DNA of 26,215 nt, taken from CAZLQR01 sp964366455 (GTDB lineage: Bacteria > Patescibacteriota > Microgenomatia > UBA1406 > GWC2-37-13). A program made the position numbers and the translations under genes. The DNA lies in assembly GCA_964366455.1 (NCBI GenBank), contig CAYISZ010000010.1, forward strand, positions 1-26,215. Direction: 5' to 3'. The notes under the pieces were generated by a model that saw only the letters and a program-made list of their open reading frames with translations, did not search any database and was not told the DNA's origin. Positions 1 to 6,957 of this stretch are shown here, in pieces; position 1 is the stretch's first letter; each line of letters opens with the position of its first letter.

Positions 1-538
1 CAACAAACTCCTCTGGGGTCAAATTGAATCCTGAATTATGGAAAAGATCAGCGTTTAGTATGCACGGCCTATCTGGGTCAATCGAACTCAACACTCCCCC
101 AATGGCATCCGCCTCCTTAAAGTCATATTTCAACGCTTTTCCATATGGAGAAGAAACCACTATGTCATAGGCAGTTAACGGGTCTATGTCAGATTTCCCA
201 CCCTTGTCATGAGCAATGTAAGGTCCCTCGCCATCAATCCTACAATCTATCTCAACGACCTGTCGACGCATGTCTTCTATAGACCTTTCAAATCTATCTA
301 GCGTGTTCGCATTATGAGCAAAGCCTAAATCTGATGTTTTGTCTTTACCTACGAGTTCTAGTAAGTTACCTACAGAATCTCTTAACGGCTGGGTGAGTTC
401 AAAAGGTTGAGCTAAAAATTGATTTAACTCGTTACGATTTCCAGCACGATCGAGGCCCTCGCTTTCAGGAAGTAGTAGACCAGCGGCAGCTACGCCAGCC
501 ATTGTGACAAATCTTCTCCGCGAAATCTCCGCCGTCAT
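1..538 (-). CDS. FAM151/menorin-like (DUF2181) exported protein, 3' end cut off by window
   Basis: The gene starts at ATG 538 and runs off the window after about 179 codons. The N-terminus reads MTAEISRRRFVTMAGVAAAG, a twin-arginine-type signal (SRRRF followed by a short hydrophobic stretch) with no lipobox cysteine. Further on are FAHNANT, VEIDCRIDG, YIAHD, KALKYDFK and RPCILNAD. In this order they match the FAM151/menorin pattern (AH-x-x-N, E-x-D, AH, K-x-DFK, LNAD) of the glycerophosphodiester phosphodiesterase superfamily, where the His and acidic residues bind metal. The family assignment comes from motif memory, not a search; a more ordinary glycerophosphodiesterase is the alternative. 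Substrate is unknown. It is transcribed away from the tRNA and its promoter predicts a leaderless mRNA. Confidence 0.6.
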   Translation of the reverse strand, partial: MTAEISRRRFVTMAGVAAAGLLLPESEGLDRAGNRNELNQFLAQPFELTQPLRDSVGNLLELVGKDKTSDLGFAHNANTLDRFERSIEDMRRQVVEIDCRIDGEGPYIAHDKGGKSDIDPLTAYDIVVSSPYGKALKYDFKEADAIGGVLSSIDPDRPCILNADLFHNSGFNLTPEEFV

Positions 539-544
539 GAAGCG

Positions 545-574
545 ATTATATATAGCGCTTTTGTAAAATTCCAA
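545..574 (-). promoter_or_regulatory. Promoter of the FAM151-like gene, leaderless geometry
   Basis: On the minus strand a -35 TTGGAA (569-574) and a -10 TATAAT (545-550) are separated by 18 nt. Only 6 nt separate the -10 from the ATG at 538, so transcription should begin at or within a base of the start codon. Confidence 0.6.
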
Positions 575-592
575 TCTTCTTTTTAGTATAAT
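561..592 (+). promoter_or_regulatory. Promoter of the tRNA and glycan operon
   Basis: A perfect -10 TATAAT lies at 587-592, 14 nt before the tRNA. The -35 is weak: TTGTAA at 561-566 leaves a 20-nt spacer. It is divergent from, and interleaved with, the promoter of the minus-strand gene. It probably also drives the glycosyltransferase genes, since no other promoter can fit between the tRNA and the next start codon. Confidence 0.5.
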
Positions 593-606
593 AGTGCATA
601 TCAGTA

Positions 607-678
607 GGCTCGGTAGCTCAGCGGTAGAGCACACGTTTCATAAGCGTTAGGTCGGCAGTTCAACTCTGCCCCGAGCCA
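607..678 (+). tRNA. tRNA-Met (anticodon CAT)
   Basis: A 72-nt cloverleaf can be drawn. Acceptor GGCTCGG pairs with CCGAGCC, the D stem is GCTC/GAGC, the anticodon loop TTCATAA has CAT at 639-641, the T stem is GGCAG/CTGCC with loop TTCAACT, and the discriminator base is A. CCA is not encoded. The first acceptor pair is G-C, so it is not an initiator; an Ile tRNA with modified CAT is the alternative to elongator Met. The anticodon stem CACGT/GCGTT is weak: the first position is a C/T mismatch and the last a T/G wobble. The next gene's start codon follows after one base. Confidence 0.9.
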
Positions 679-679
679 C

Positions 680-1558
680 ATGGACCTTTCCATCATAATC
701 GTTTCCTACAATACCTCTCAAATCACAAAAGATTGCATTGAGTCCGTAGTTTTATCTTTGCAAAGCTCAGAAATTAAATATGAAATCGTAGTAATCGACA
801 ATGACTCCTCTGATGACAGCGTCGAGCAACTAAGGATACTCAGAACTAAATATAAGCAACTCCAACTACTTGAGAGTGATAAAAATGTGGGGTTCGGTCC
901 TGCAAATAATCTGGGGGTCAATAAATCTAAGGGAGAATACATTCTTCTTCTAAACTCCGACACCGTAGTTTTAAATAACGCTGTCGAAAAACTACTTGCG
1001 TTCGCAAGGAGCAAATCAGATGCCCATTTTGTAGGTGGCAAGCTGCTAAATACTAACAAATCTTCTCAGCCATCGGCCGCACCGTATTACACTATTCCTG
1101 TCGTGTTTGCGGCCTTGTTTTTGAAGGGAGACTACTGGGGCCTTACGCGTAGTTCTCCAACCAAAACCAAGAAGGTGGGTTGGGTTTCTGGAGCATGCAT
1201 TCTCACAAAAAAAAGCTACTTTGAGAAACTGGGTGGATTTGACGAGGAAGTTTTTATGTACATGGAGGAGGTCGACCTTTTATATCGTGCCAAAAAAATA
1301 GGTCTTGATACCTATTTTTATCCTAATGCACAGTTCATTCATATAGGCTTCGCCTCATCGGGCAATAGATCCAAACCCATAATTCAGGTCTTCAAAGGCT
1401 TTTTGTATCTGTACAAAAAACATCATTCCCCAACCTCCCAAACCATACTTAAAACTATGCTACAATTAAAGGTAGCCGTATCACTTTTTATTGGTAGAGT
1501 AACCAAAAACCAGTATCTTATCAACACCTATGAAGAAGCAAAAACTTTCATCAACTAA
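680..1558 (+). CDS. GT2 family glycosyltransferase (rhamnosyltransferase-like)
   Basis: A 292-residue GT-A fold transferase of family GT2, which moves a sugar from a nucleotide-sugar donor to a growing surface glycan on the cytoplasmic side. The first strand (LSIIIVSYN) is at residue 3, so the ATG at 680 is the real start and cannot be moved downstream. VVIDNDSSDDS (37-47), NVGFGPANN (69-77) and the metal-site LNSDT (91-95) are typical. GWVSGACILTKKSYFEKLGGFDEE and MEEVDL (195-200, probable acidic catalytic site) resemble WbbL-type rhamnosyltransferases. The actual sugar is unknown. There is no room for a ribosome binding site outside the tRNA. The end overlaps the next gene by 29 nt. Confidence 0.88.
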   Translation: MDLSIIIVSYNTSQITKDCIESVVLSLQSSEIKYEIVVIDNDSSDDSVEQLRILRTKYKQLQLLESDKNVGFGPANNLGVNKSKGEYILLLNSDTVVLNNAVEKLLAFARSKSDAHFVGGKLLNTNKSSQPSAAPYYTIPVVFAALFLKGDYWGLTRSSPTKTKKVGWVSGACILTKKSYFEKLGGFDEEVFMYMEEVDLLYRAKKIGLDTYFYPNAQFIHIGFASSGNRSKPIIQVFKGFLYLYKKHHSPTSQTILKTMLQLKVAVSLFIGRVTKNQYLINTYEEAKTFIN

Positions 1559-3059
1559 AAACAGAACTGGATTTTGGAACTGGCTCGATAAAAATCTTCT
1601 ACACTGGTCATTTCTTGGTTTTATTGTCGCGCTTGCTGTAGTACCAAAGTTTCCCATTCAGTTTGTTGAGTACACCTACATTAGAATTCGAATTGACGAT
1701 CTTCTACCAGCAATAATGGTTGGATTGTTCACCTTGCAGTGGCTACGAAGAAAGGTTTCCTTAAACACGACACTTATTATTCCAATAATACTTTTCTGGA
1801 TATCGGTCTTTGCCTCGTTTTTATTTGCATACTACATCTCATACACAGTTCCCATCTTCAACATTGGACTATTGCATAGTTTGAGGCGAGTTCAGTACAT
1901 GATTGTGTTCTTTATCGCTTCGTCTCTAATTGCCTCAGAGAAGCGATTCTATCTGTATCTAAAAACATACATTGCCACTTTTCTTTTTGTGTCTGTTTAT
2001 GGCTTGATTCAAAAGTTCGGATTTTTACCATCAATTCAGTCGATGAATCCTGCCTACGTTGACGGGAGATTGCTTTGGTTAAACCCAGATGACCGAATTA
2101 ACTCCACATTCGGCGGTCACTTTGATTTGGCGGCTTATATTACTTTTACAATTCCACTAGTGCTTGGCCTGTACTACACTCAGTTTAAAAAATGGTATCT
2201 AATCGCTTTTTTTACTTCCCTAACTGCGCTATTATACACAGCGGCGCGATCCTCTTTTGTGGCGTACGTTTCAGCAATTTCATTCATGCTCTTGACGATG
2301 CGGAAATTTAAATTTTATTTACTAGTAATGGTTGTAACTGCAGGTCTAATGCTCGTAACGGGTGATATGACCAAGAGACTATTGCAAACCTTCCAGATAA
2401 AGACTGTTTATACAAATCAATTAACTGGACAGCAGACAATTGGACAAAAAATTACGGTCAAAAATCTTCCGGCGGGAAGTTATGAAGTAGATCTGCCCTT
2501 TCTTAAAAAACCGGGTTCGGCAACAGTAGACGATAAAGCTCGAAGAGACATAGCTCGTGGCATAGCTCTTGACCGGGCTAAACGAGCGGGTAAAATTCTC
2601 ACTGCTGGGGAGATAGAGGCGGAAGCGACGATACTGACCAAGTTTATTAAGCCTGAGCAAACTCTGCTCTGCGATATCTCTTGCGCTACTCGCCTACAAG
2701 TTGAGTGGCCAAGAGCCATTCTTGCCTTCAAAAGCAATCCCCTCCTTGGTCGTGGCCCCTCATCTATTACGGAGGCGACAGACAATGATTATCTAAGATG
2801 GTTGGGAGAACTTGGCCTCATAGGAACGTCAATTTTTGTTTTTATTATTTTACGAATTATGTATATTGCATGGAAATTTGGAAAAAGAGTCGAAGATTAC
2901 AAAACCCTTACTTTTGGATTTATTTGCGGAGTTCTTGCGCTTCTTATCAATTCTTTATACGTTGATGTTTTTGAGGCTTCTAAAATGGCTTACAACTTCT
3001 GGCTAATCTCAGGTTTATTTGTTGGTATTTCTTCATATTATGCAAAAAACAAAGCCTAA
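1530..3059 (+). CDS. O-antigen ligase/polymerase-like membrane protein (Wzy/WaaL type)
   Basis: A 509-residue polytopic membrane protein with many hydrophobic segments from residue 25 onward. A long extracytoplasmic loop spans about residues 280-395, and the characteristic motif after it reads NPLLGRGPSSITEATDNDYLRWLGELGLIG (403-432). Wzy_C proteins carry P-x-x-G-x-G followed by H-N-x-Y-L-x-x-L-x-E-x-G. Here the usual HN is DN. AARSSFVAY (238-246) resembles the second conserved Arg loop. The expected role is polymerising or ligating lipid-linked sugar repeats outside the membrane. The loop holds two close cysteines (CDISC, 381-385). It starts inside the previous gene and ends inside the next, which suggests coupled translation. 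Confidence 0.8.
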   Translation: MKKQKLSSTKNRTGFWNWLDKNLLHWSFLGFIVALAVVPKFPIQFVEYTYIRIRIDDLLPAIMVGLFTLQWLRRKVSLNTTLIIPIILFWISVFASFLFAYYISYTVPIFNIGLLHSLRRVQYMIVFFIASSLIASEKRFYLYLKTYIATFLFVSVYGLIQKFGFLPSIQSMNPAYVDGRLLWLNPDDRINSTFGGHFDLAAYITFTIPLVLGLYYTQFKKWYLIAFFTSLTALLYTAARSSFVAYVSAISFMLLTMRKFKFYLLVMVVTAGLMLVTGDMTKRLLQTFQIKTVYTNQLTGQQTIGQKITVKNLPAGSYEVDLPFLKKPGSATVDDKARRDIARGIALDRAKRAGKILTAGEIEAEATILTKFIKPEQTLLCDISCATRLQVEWPRAILAFKSNPLLGRGPSSITEATDNDYLRWLGELGLIGTSIFVFIILRIMYIAWKFGKRVEDYKTLTFGFICGVLALLINSLYVDVFEASKMAYNFWLISGLFVGISSYYAKNKA

Positions 3060-4506
3060 CTCCGGAGTTCGGGCAATAATTTTCTTTGCTGCTTTGATTG
3101 TAATTTTGACAGTAGCTCTAAGAGCGTACAAGATTAATATTCCTCTTGCCGACTTTCACTCTTGGAGACAGGCAGATACTGCTTCTGTATCACGTAACTT
3201 TGCCTCAGACGGAATTGACCTTCTGAAACCGAGATACGACGATCTTTCAAATATTCAGTCAGGTCTAGTAAATCCAAATGGATATCGTATGGTCGAATTT
3301 CCAATTTATAACGCAGAGATAACTCTTCTGAATAGTACCGGTGTTTGCAGTATCGAGATTTGTGGAAGAGTATTGTCGATTCTTGCAGCTGTCATTACGG
3401 TCCTAGTTATTTTCTATCTACTTCTTAAGGAGCATGGTCTCATGGCCGGAGTATTGGGCGGACTCACCTATGCTTTGTCTCCTTTTTTTGTGTTCTTCAC
3501 TAGAGTTGTACTTCCAGACCCCACAGCAGTAGCTCTTGCTATGAGCTCGATATTTTTTCTTTACCTATTTACCAATGCTCAAAATAATAAATCTAAATCA
3601 AGAATTTTTTATTTCCTCTCGGCAATCTGCTTTTCGTTGGCCCTACTTGTAAAACCTACTGTTATTTTTTATGCTATTCCACTTGCCTATTTATTTATCC
3701 GCACATATACCTGGAGCGTACTAACAAAGCCTCTCACCTATTTCTTTTGGATGCTAGCCTTCACTCCGCTAATTATTTGGAGACAGTATATCCAGCAATT
3801 TCCTGAGGGAATACCTGCCAGTGAATGGCTCTTGACCTCTGTGAATACTGGGGGTGGACTTCAGAATGTATTTTTTAAACCTTCTTTCTTCAGATGGATT
3901 TTCTTTGAAAGAATAAACAATCTTATTCTGGGTGGATTTCTAACTCCTTTTTTTGTACTCGGCGCATTAGTTCGTCAAAAAAGATATCTCACACACGCGA
4001 TTCTTCTTGGAACACTTGCGTTCCTGTTTACTTTTCAGGGTGGCAATGTACAGCATGAGTACTACCAAATTATGATACTTCCAGCTCTCGCCATGTTTGT
4101 AGGGATTGGAATTTCATTCATCTATACTCACTCCAAGCAGTTTATATCGGCAACACTACTTGTCCCAATTATTGCGGCCTCGTTCGCCTTTTCGCTATTT
4201 ATTTCCTACTTCACAGTTCGTAGCTACTACAACTATTCGGGTGAGCTCGTTCAGATTTCACAGGTTGTTCGTGATCTTACTCAAAAAAATGATTTAGTAG
4301 TGACCGACACTTTAGGAGACACCACATTGCTTTATCTTTCCGAACGTAGAGGATCCCCGGCTGTATATAAAGATTTGACGGAGTTAAAACAAGATGGTTA
4401 CAAATATTTCATTACTCAGAAACTTGATGTTGCAGCCGAAATTATAGCCAAAAAAACCCATACTCCTATTTTTCGAAGCGATAAATTCGTTTTGTTCGAG
4501 CTCTAA
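3040..4506 (+). CDS. GT39/ArnT-like membrane glycosyltransferase (PMT_2 type)
   Basis: A 488-residue membrane protein of the dolichyl-phosphate-mannose/ArnT type, which transfers sugars from polyprenyl-phosphate carriers outside the membrane. After the first membrane segment comes ADFHSWRQADTASVSRNF, the H-x-WRQADT loop typical of the family, with the acidic residue that usually acts in catalysis. Many hydrophobic segments follow, and a small soluble tail contains DLVVTDTLGDTTLLYLSERRG. I chose ATG 3040; a TTG seven codons upstream also opens the frame but is less likely. It overlaps the previous gene by 20 nt. The following 124 nt before the next gene hold no clear promoter or terminator, only a weak CCTAC/GTAGG stem at about 4562-4583. 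Confidence 0.8.
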   Translation: MQKTKPNSGVRAIIFFAALIVILTVALRAYKINIPLADFHSWRQADTASVSRNFASDGIDLLKPRYDDLSNIQSGLVNPNGYRMVEFPIYNAEITLLNSTGVCSIEICGRVLSILAAVITVLVIFYLLLKEHGLMAGVLGGLTYALSPFFVFFTRVVLPDPTAVALAMSSIFFLYLFTNAQNNKSKSRIFYFLSAICFSLALLVKPTVIFYAIPLAYLFIRTYTWSVLTKPLTYFFWMLAFTPLIIWRQYIQQFPEGIPASEWLLTSVNTGGGLQNVFFKPSFFRWIFFERINNLILGGFLTPFFVLGALVRQKRYLTHAILLGTLAFLFTFQGGNVQHEYYQIMILPALAMFVGIGISFIYTHSKQFISATLLVPIIAASFAFSLFISYFTVRSYYNYSGELVQISQVVRDLTQKNDLVVTDTLGDTTLLYLSERRGSPAVYKDLTELKQDGYKYFITQKLDVAAEIIAKKTHTPIFRSDKFVLFEL

Positions 4507-4630
4507 ACCGTATGACCCCACTACGCAATAAGACGGACAATGTACTTGCTTCGAGGGGTAACCTACAAAGTTATCAATGTAGGGTATGCCGCCGAAGTTT
4601 ATCCAATTATCATTTTATAAACGCAGGAGC

Positions 4631-5821
4631 ATGAAAATTTTGATGGTGACGCCATACGTACCATATCCTCCTGCGTCGGGTGGACAAATTCGGACCTTCA
4701 ATCTTCTAAAATATCTGAGCAAGCGGAACTATATAGTTTTGGTTGCACTGTATAAAAAGGACTCTGAGAAAGAGTATTTGTCAGACCTCAAAAGATATTG
4801 CGATGAAGTATATCTATGTAAAAGACCCGAGAAACCATGGCAGCTTAAGACCATTCTTAAGGCAGTGTTCACTACGCAACCATTTCTTATTGCTAGGAAC
4901 TTTTCAGTGGAAGCACAAAACATTATTAAACAGCTATTAAAGGATGAAAAATATGACGTTATTCATAGTGAAACTTTTTACGTAATGCCTCATTTACCCC
5001 AATCCAAAGCACCTGTATTCTTGGTTGAGCAAACTATTGAGTTTGAGGTCTATCAACATTTCGTTGACTCACTTCCATTTTTTATGCGACCAATACTGTA
5101 CATAGACATTCTTAAGCTAAAGTTCTGGGAAAAGTATTACTGGCGAAGAGCTGAACTTATGGCAACTGTATCTGATACAGATAGAGATACAGTCATTAAA
5201 GTCGCCCCAGATCTTAACCCTGTAGTTATTCCAAATGGTGCAGGCGAAGATATGATAATTGAGAAACTTCAAAAAAAGTCTGTTGGTCAAATGAAATTAT
5301 TGTTTCAGGGTAATTTTTCTTGGCTCCAGAATGTAGAAGCCGCAGAGTTTCTTATAAACTCTGTTTACCCCACGCTACGCAAGACCTTTCCACAGATGCA
5401 GTTAATAATTGCAGGACAGCATGCCAACAAAATTAAACATAGCAATACTGAAATCTCAATTGTAGAAATACCTATACATGATACAAAAACCGTAATCGAT
5501 CTGTACAAAAATGCTACCTTATTCATCGCGCCAATTTTTGGTCCAGGAGGGACTCGACTTAAATTGTTAGCGGCTATGGCCTGTGGGTTACCGATCATTT
5601 CAACCAAGACTGGAGTTTCTGGTTTAGATGTAACCGATGGAATTAATGTGCTTCTAGCAAATACGCCAGAGGAGTTTGCCAAGCAGATTAAAAGAGTTAT
5701 GGAAGACAAGGCGTTGTATAACGCCTTACGTGAAAATGCTCACACATTAATTCTAAAAAAATATAACTGGAAGGTCATTGCTAAAGAATTAGAAAATACA
5801 TACAAAAAAATTAAACCGTGA
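4631..5821 (+). CDS. GT4 family glycosyltransferase with altered active-site Glu motif
   Basis: A 396-residue GT-B fold transferase. The N-terminus MKILMVTPYVPYPPASGGQIR is the classical GT4 opening, so ATG 4631 is preferred over an in-frame ATG at 4586 that would add 15 non-family residues. The sequence AGGAG lies just before it, though unusually close (1 nt). The donor domain begins near KLLFQGNFSWLQN (222-233). The usual motif GGTRLKxLEAMA appears here as GGTRLKLLAAMA, with Ala314 where family members carry the Glu that contacts the donor sugar. The enzyme may therefore use an unusual geometry, or be inactive. It lies 124 nt after the GT39-type gene and 43 nt before the next GT4. Confidence 0.8.
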   Translation: MKILMVTPYVPYPPASGGQIRTFNLLKYLSKRNYIVLVALYKKDSEKEYLSDLKRYCDEVYLCKRPEKPWQLKTILKAVFTTQPFLIARNFSVEAQNIIKQLLKDEKYDVIHSETFYVMPHLPQSKAPVFLVEQTIEFEVYQHFVDSLPFFMRPILYIDILKLKFWEKYYWRRAELMATVSDTDRDTVIKVAPDLNPVVIPNGAGEDMIIEKLQKKSVGQMKLLFQGNFSWLQNVEAAEFLINSVYPTLRKTFPQMQLIIAGQHANKIKHSNTEISIVEIPIHDTKTVIDLYKNATLFIAPIFGPGGTRLKLLAAMACGLPIISTKTGVSGLDVTDGINVLLANTPEEFAKQIKRVMEDKALYNALRENAHTLILKKYNWKVIAKELENTYKKIKP

Positions 5822-5825
5822 CCCA

Positions 5826-5843
5826 TTCGGCAGGCTCAGGGTT
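5826..5843 (+). repeat. Possible dispersed repeat TTCGGCAGGCTCAGGGTT
   Basis: This short intergenic string resembles the TTCGRCAGGCTCAGGGT-type sequence I recall as recurring between genes in many bacterial genomes. There is only one copy in this window, so the call rests on memory alone. Confidence 0.25.
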
Positions 5844-5852
5844 AATATTGAG

Positions 5853-5858
5853 TAAAAT
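5853..5858 (+). promoter_or_regulatory. Possible internal -10 box (TAAAAT), leaderless geometry
   Basis: TAAAAT ends exactly 6 nt before the ATG at 5865, the same spacing as the strong promoters at 545, 12233, 18710 and 20022. No convincing -35 is visible. Confidence 0.35.
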
Positions 5859-5864
5859 CGAAAT

Positions 5865-6947
5865 ATGAAGATTGCGATAGACATTTCACAGATTGTTTAC
5901 AGAGGCAGTGGTGTTTCTAGATTCACCGATGGTTTAGTACGTGCTATCTGTAAATATGACGATAAGAATGAATGGGTGTTTTTTTTCTCTTCCCTAAGAA
6001 AATCTTTAGACTCTTCAGTTAAAGACGTGATTCGCGAACGTGGTTTTAGAATTATTGAACTAAAAATTCCGCCAACTGCTCTTTCCTTAGTCTGGAATCA
6101 ATTGCATATTCTAAGAATAGATCAGTTTATTCCTGTGGTGGACTGGGTCATTACATCTGACTGGACTGAGCCACCTTCTCGATATAAGAAGGCGACAATT
6201 GTTCATGACCTCGTGTTTAAAAAATATCCCGAAACACTAAGCCCTCTGATTTTAAAAACGCAGGAGCAGAGACTTCACTGGGTACAGAAGGAATCGCATG
6301 TAATCTTCGCAGACTCTGAGTCGACTAAAAACGATTTGGCTGAACTACTAACTATCGACAAAGGCAAAGTCATTACAAACTACCCAGGAATAAACTCATA
6401 TCATGAATCAAACATCAAGAAACACGAGGCGCAAGGAGCTAGACCCTTTATTTTAACCGTCGGAAAACTTGAACCTCGTAAAAATTTGGGAAAACTAGTT
6501 AAGGCATTTAACTCTCTTAATCAAGCAGAGGTTGATCTGTATATTGTTGGAATGAATGGATGGGGAAATGTTGCAGTGGAAGAGAATCCCCAGATTAAAT
6601 TACTTGGATTTGTACCAGACGGAAAGTTAGTTGAACTTTATCGAACCTGTCTATTTTTTGTTCTTCCTTCGATTTACGAAGGTTTTGGCTATCCAATTGC
6701 AGAAGCTATGAGTTATGGTGCGCCAGTCGCAACCTCAAACACCTCTTCGTTGAAGGAAATAGCTAATAATAGTGCAGTCTTATTTGACCCTCACGATGAA
6801 GATAGTATTGCCAAGGTATTAAAGGAGCTGATATCCAAACCAAATCTTCGATCTTCACTTTCTAAAAAAGGAAGAATTCGTGCGAAAGATTTTAATTGGA
6901 AAAAATATTACGAAACACTGATAAAAGTTTTAATTTCTAAGCTCTAA
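5865..6947 (+). CDS. GT4 family glycosyltransferase
   Basis: A 360-residue GT-B transferase. The N-terminal half starts MKIAIDISQIVYRGSGVSRF, where the acceptor domain commonly has a glycine-rich loop, and contains IVHDLVFKKYPETLS. The C-terminal donor domain starts at RPFILTVGKLEPRKN and carries the intact E-x7-E motif in LPSIYEGFGYPIAEAMSYGAP. It is most similar to the next gene (shared HDL-x-x-K, EPRKN/QPRKN, PS-YEGFG-P-EAMSYG-PV-SNTSSL), so the two look like tandem duplicates that probably add successive sugars. Its stop codon lies in a 7-bp repeat shared with the next gene's start, 5 nt away. Confidence 0.88.
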   Translation: MKIAIDISQIVYRGSGVSRFTDGLVRAICKYDDKNEWVFFFSSLRKSLDSSVKDVIRERGFRIIELKIPPTALSLVWNQLHILRIDQFIPVVDWVITSDWTEPPSRYKKATIVHDLVFKKYPETLSPLILKTQEQRLHWVQKESHVIFADSESTKNDLAELLTIDKGKVITNYPGINSYHESNIKKHEAQGARPFILTVGKLEPRKNLGKLVKAFNSLNQAEVDLYIVGMNGWGNVAVEENPQIKLLGFVPDGKLVELYRTCLFFVLPSIYEGFGYPIAEAMSYGAPVATSNTSSLKEIANNSAVLFDPHDEDSIAKVLKELISKPNLRSSLSKKGRIRAKDFNWKKYYETLIKVLISKL

Positions 6948-6957
6948 GTTCTATGAT
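6935..6957 (+). repeat. 7-bp repeat cluster spanning a stop and a start codon
   Basis: Three heptads of form YTCTAAG lie in a row (TTCTAAG, CTCTAAG, TTCTATG). The second holds the TAA stop of the upstream gene (6945-6947) and the third holds the ATG of the downstream gene (6953). A near-identical set occurs at 25604-25624, with one base different out of 21. Confidence 0.75.

Noticed and set aside
2421..2785. Minus-strand frames opposite the Wzy-like gene
   Set aside because: They overlap a well-supported gene, lack promoters and show no recognisable protein pattern.
4586..4630. Upstream ATG extending the first GT4 gene by 15 residues
   Set aside because: The added residues do not resemble the family, which opens with MKILMVTPYVPYPP; ATG 4631 also has AGGAG before it.
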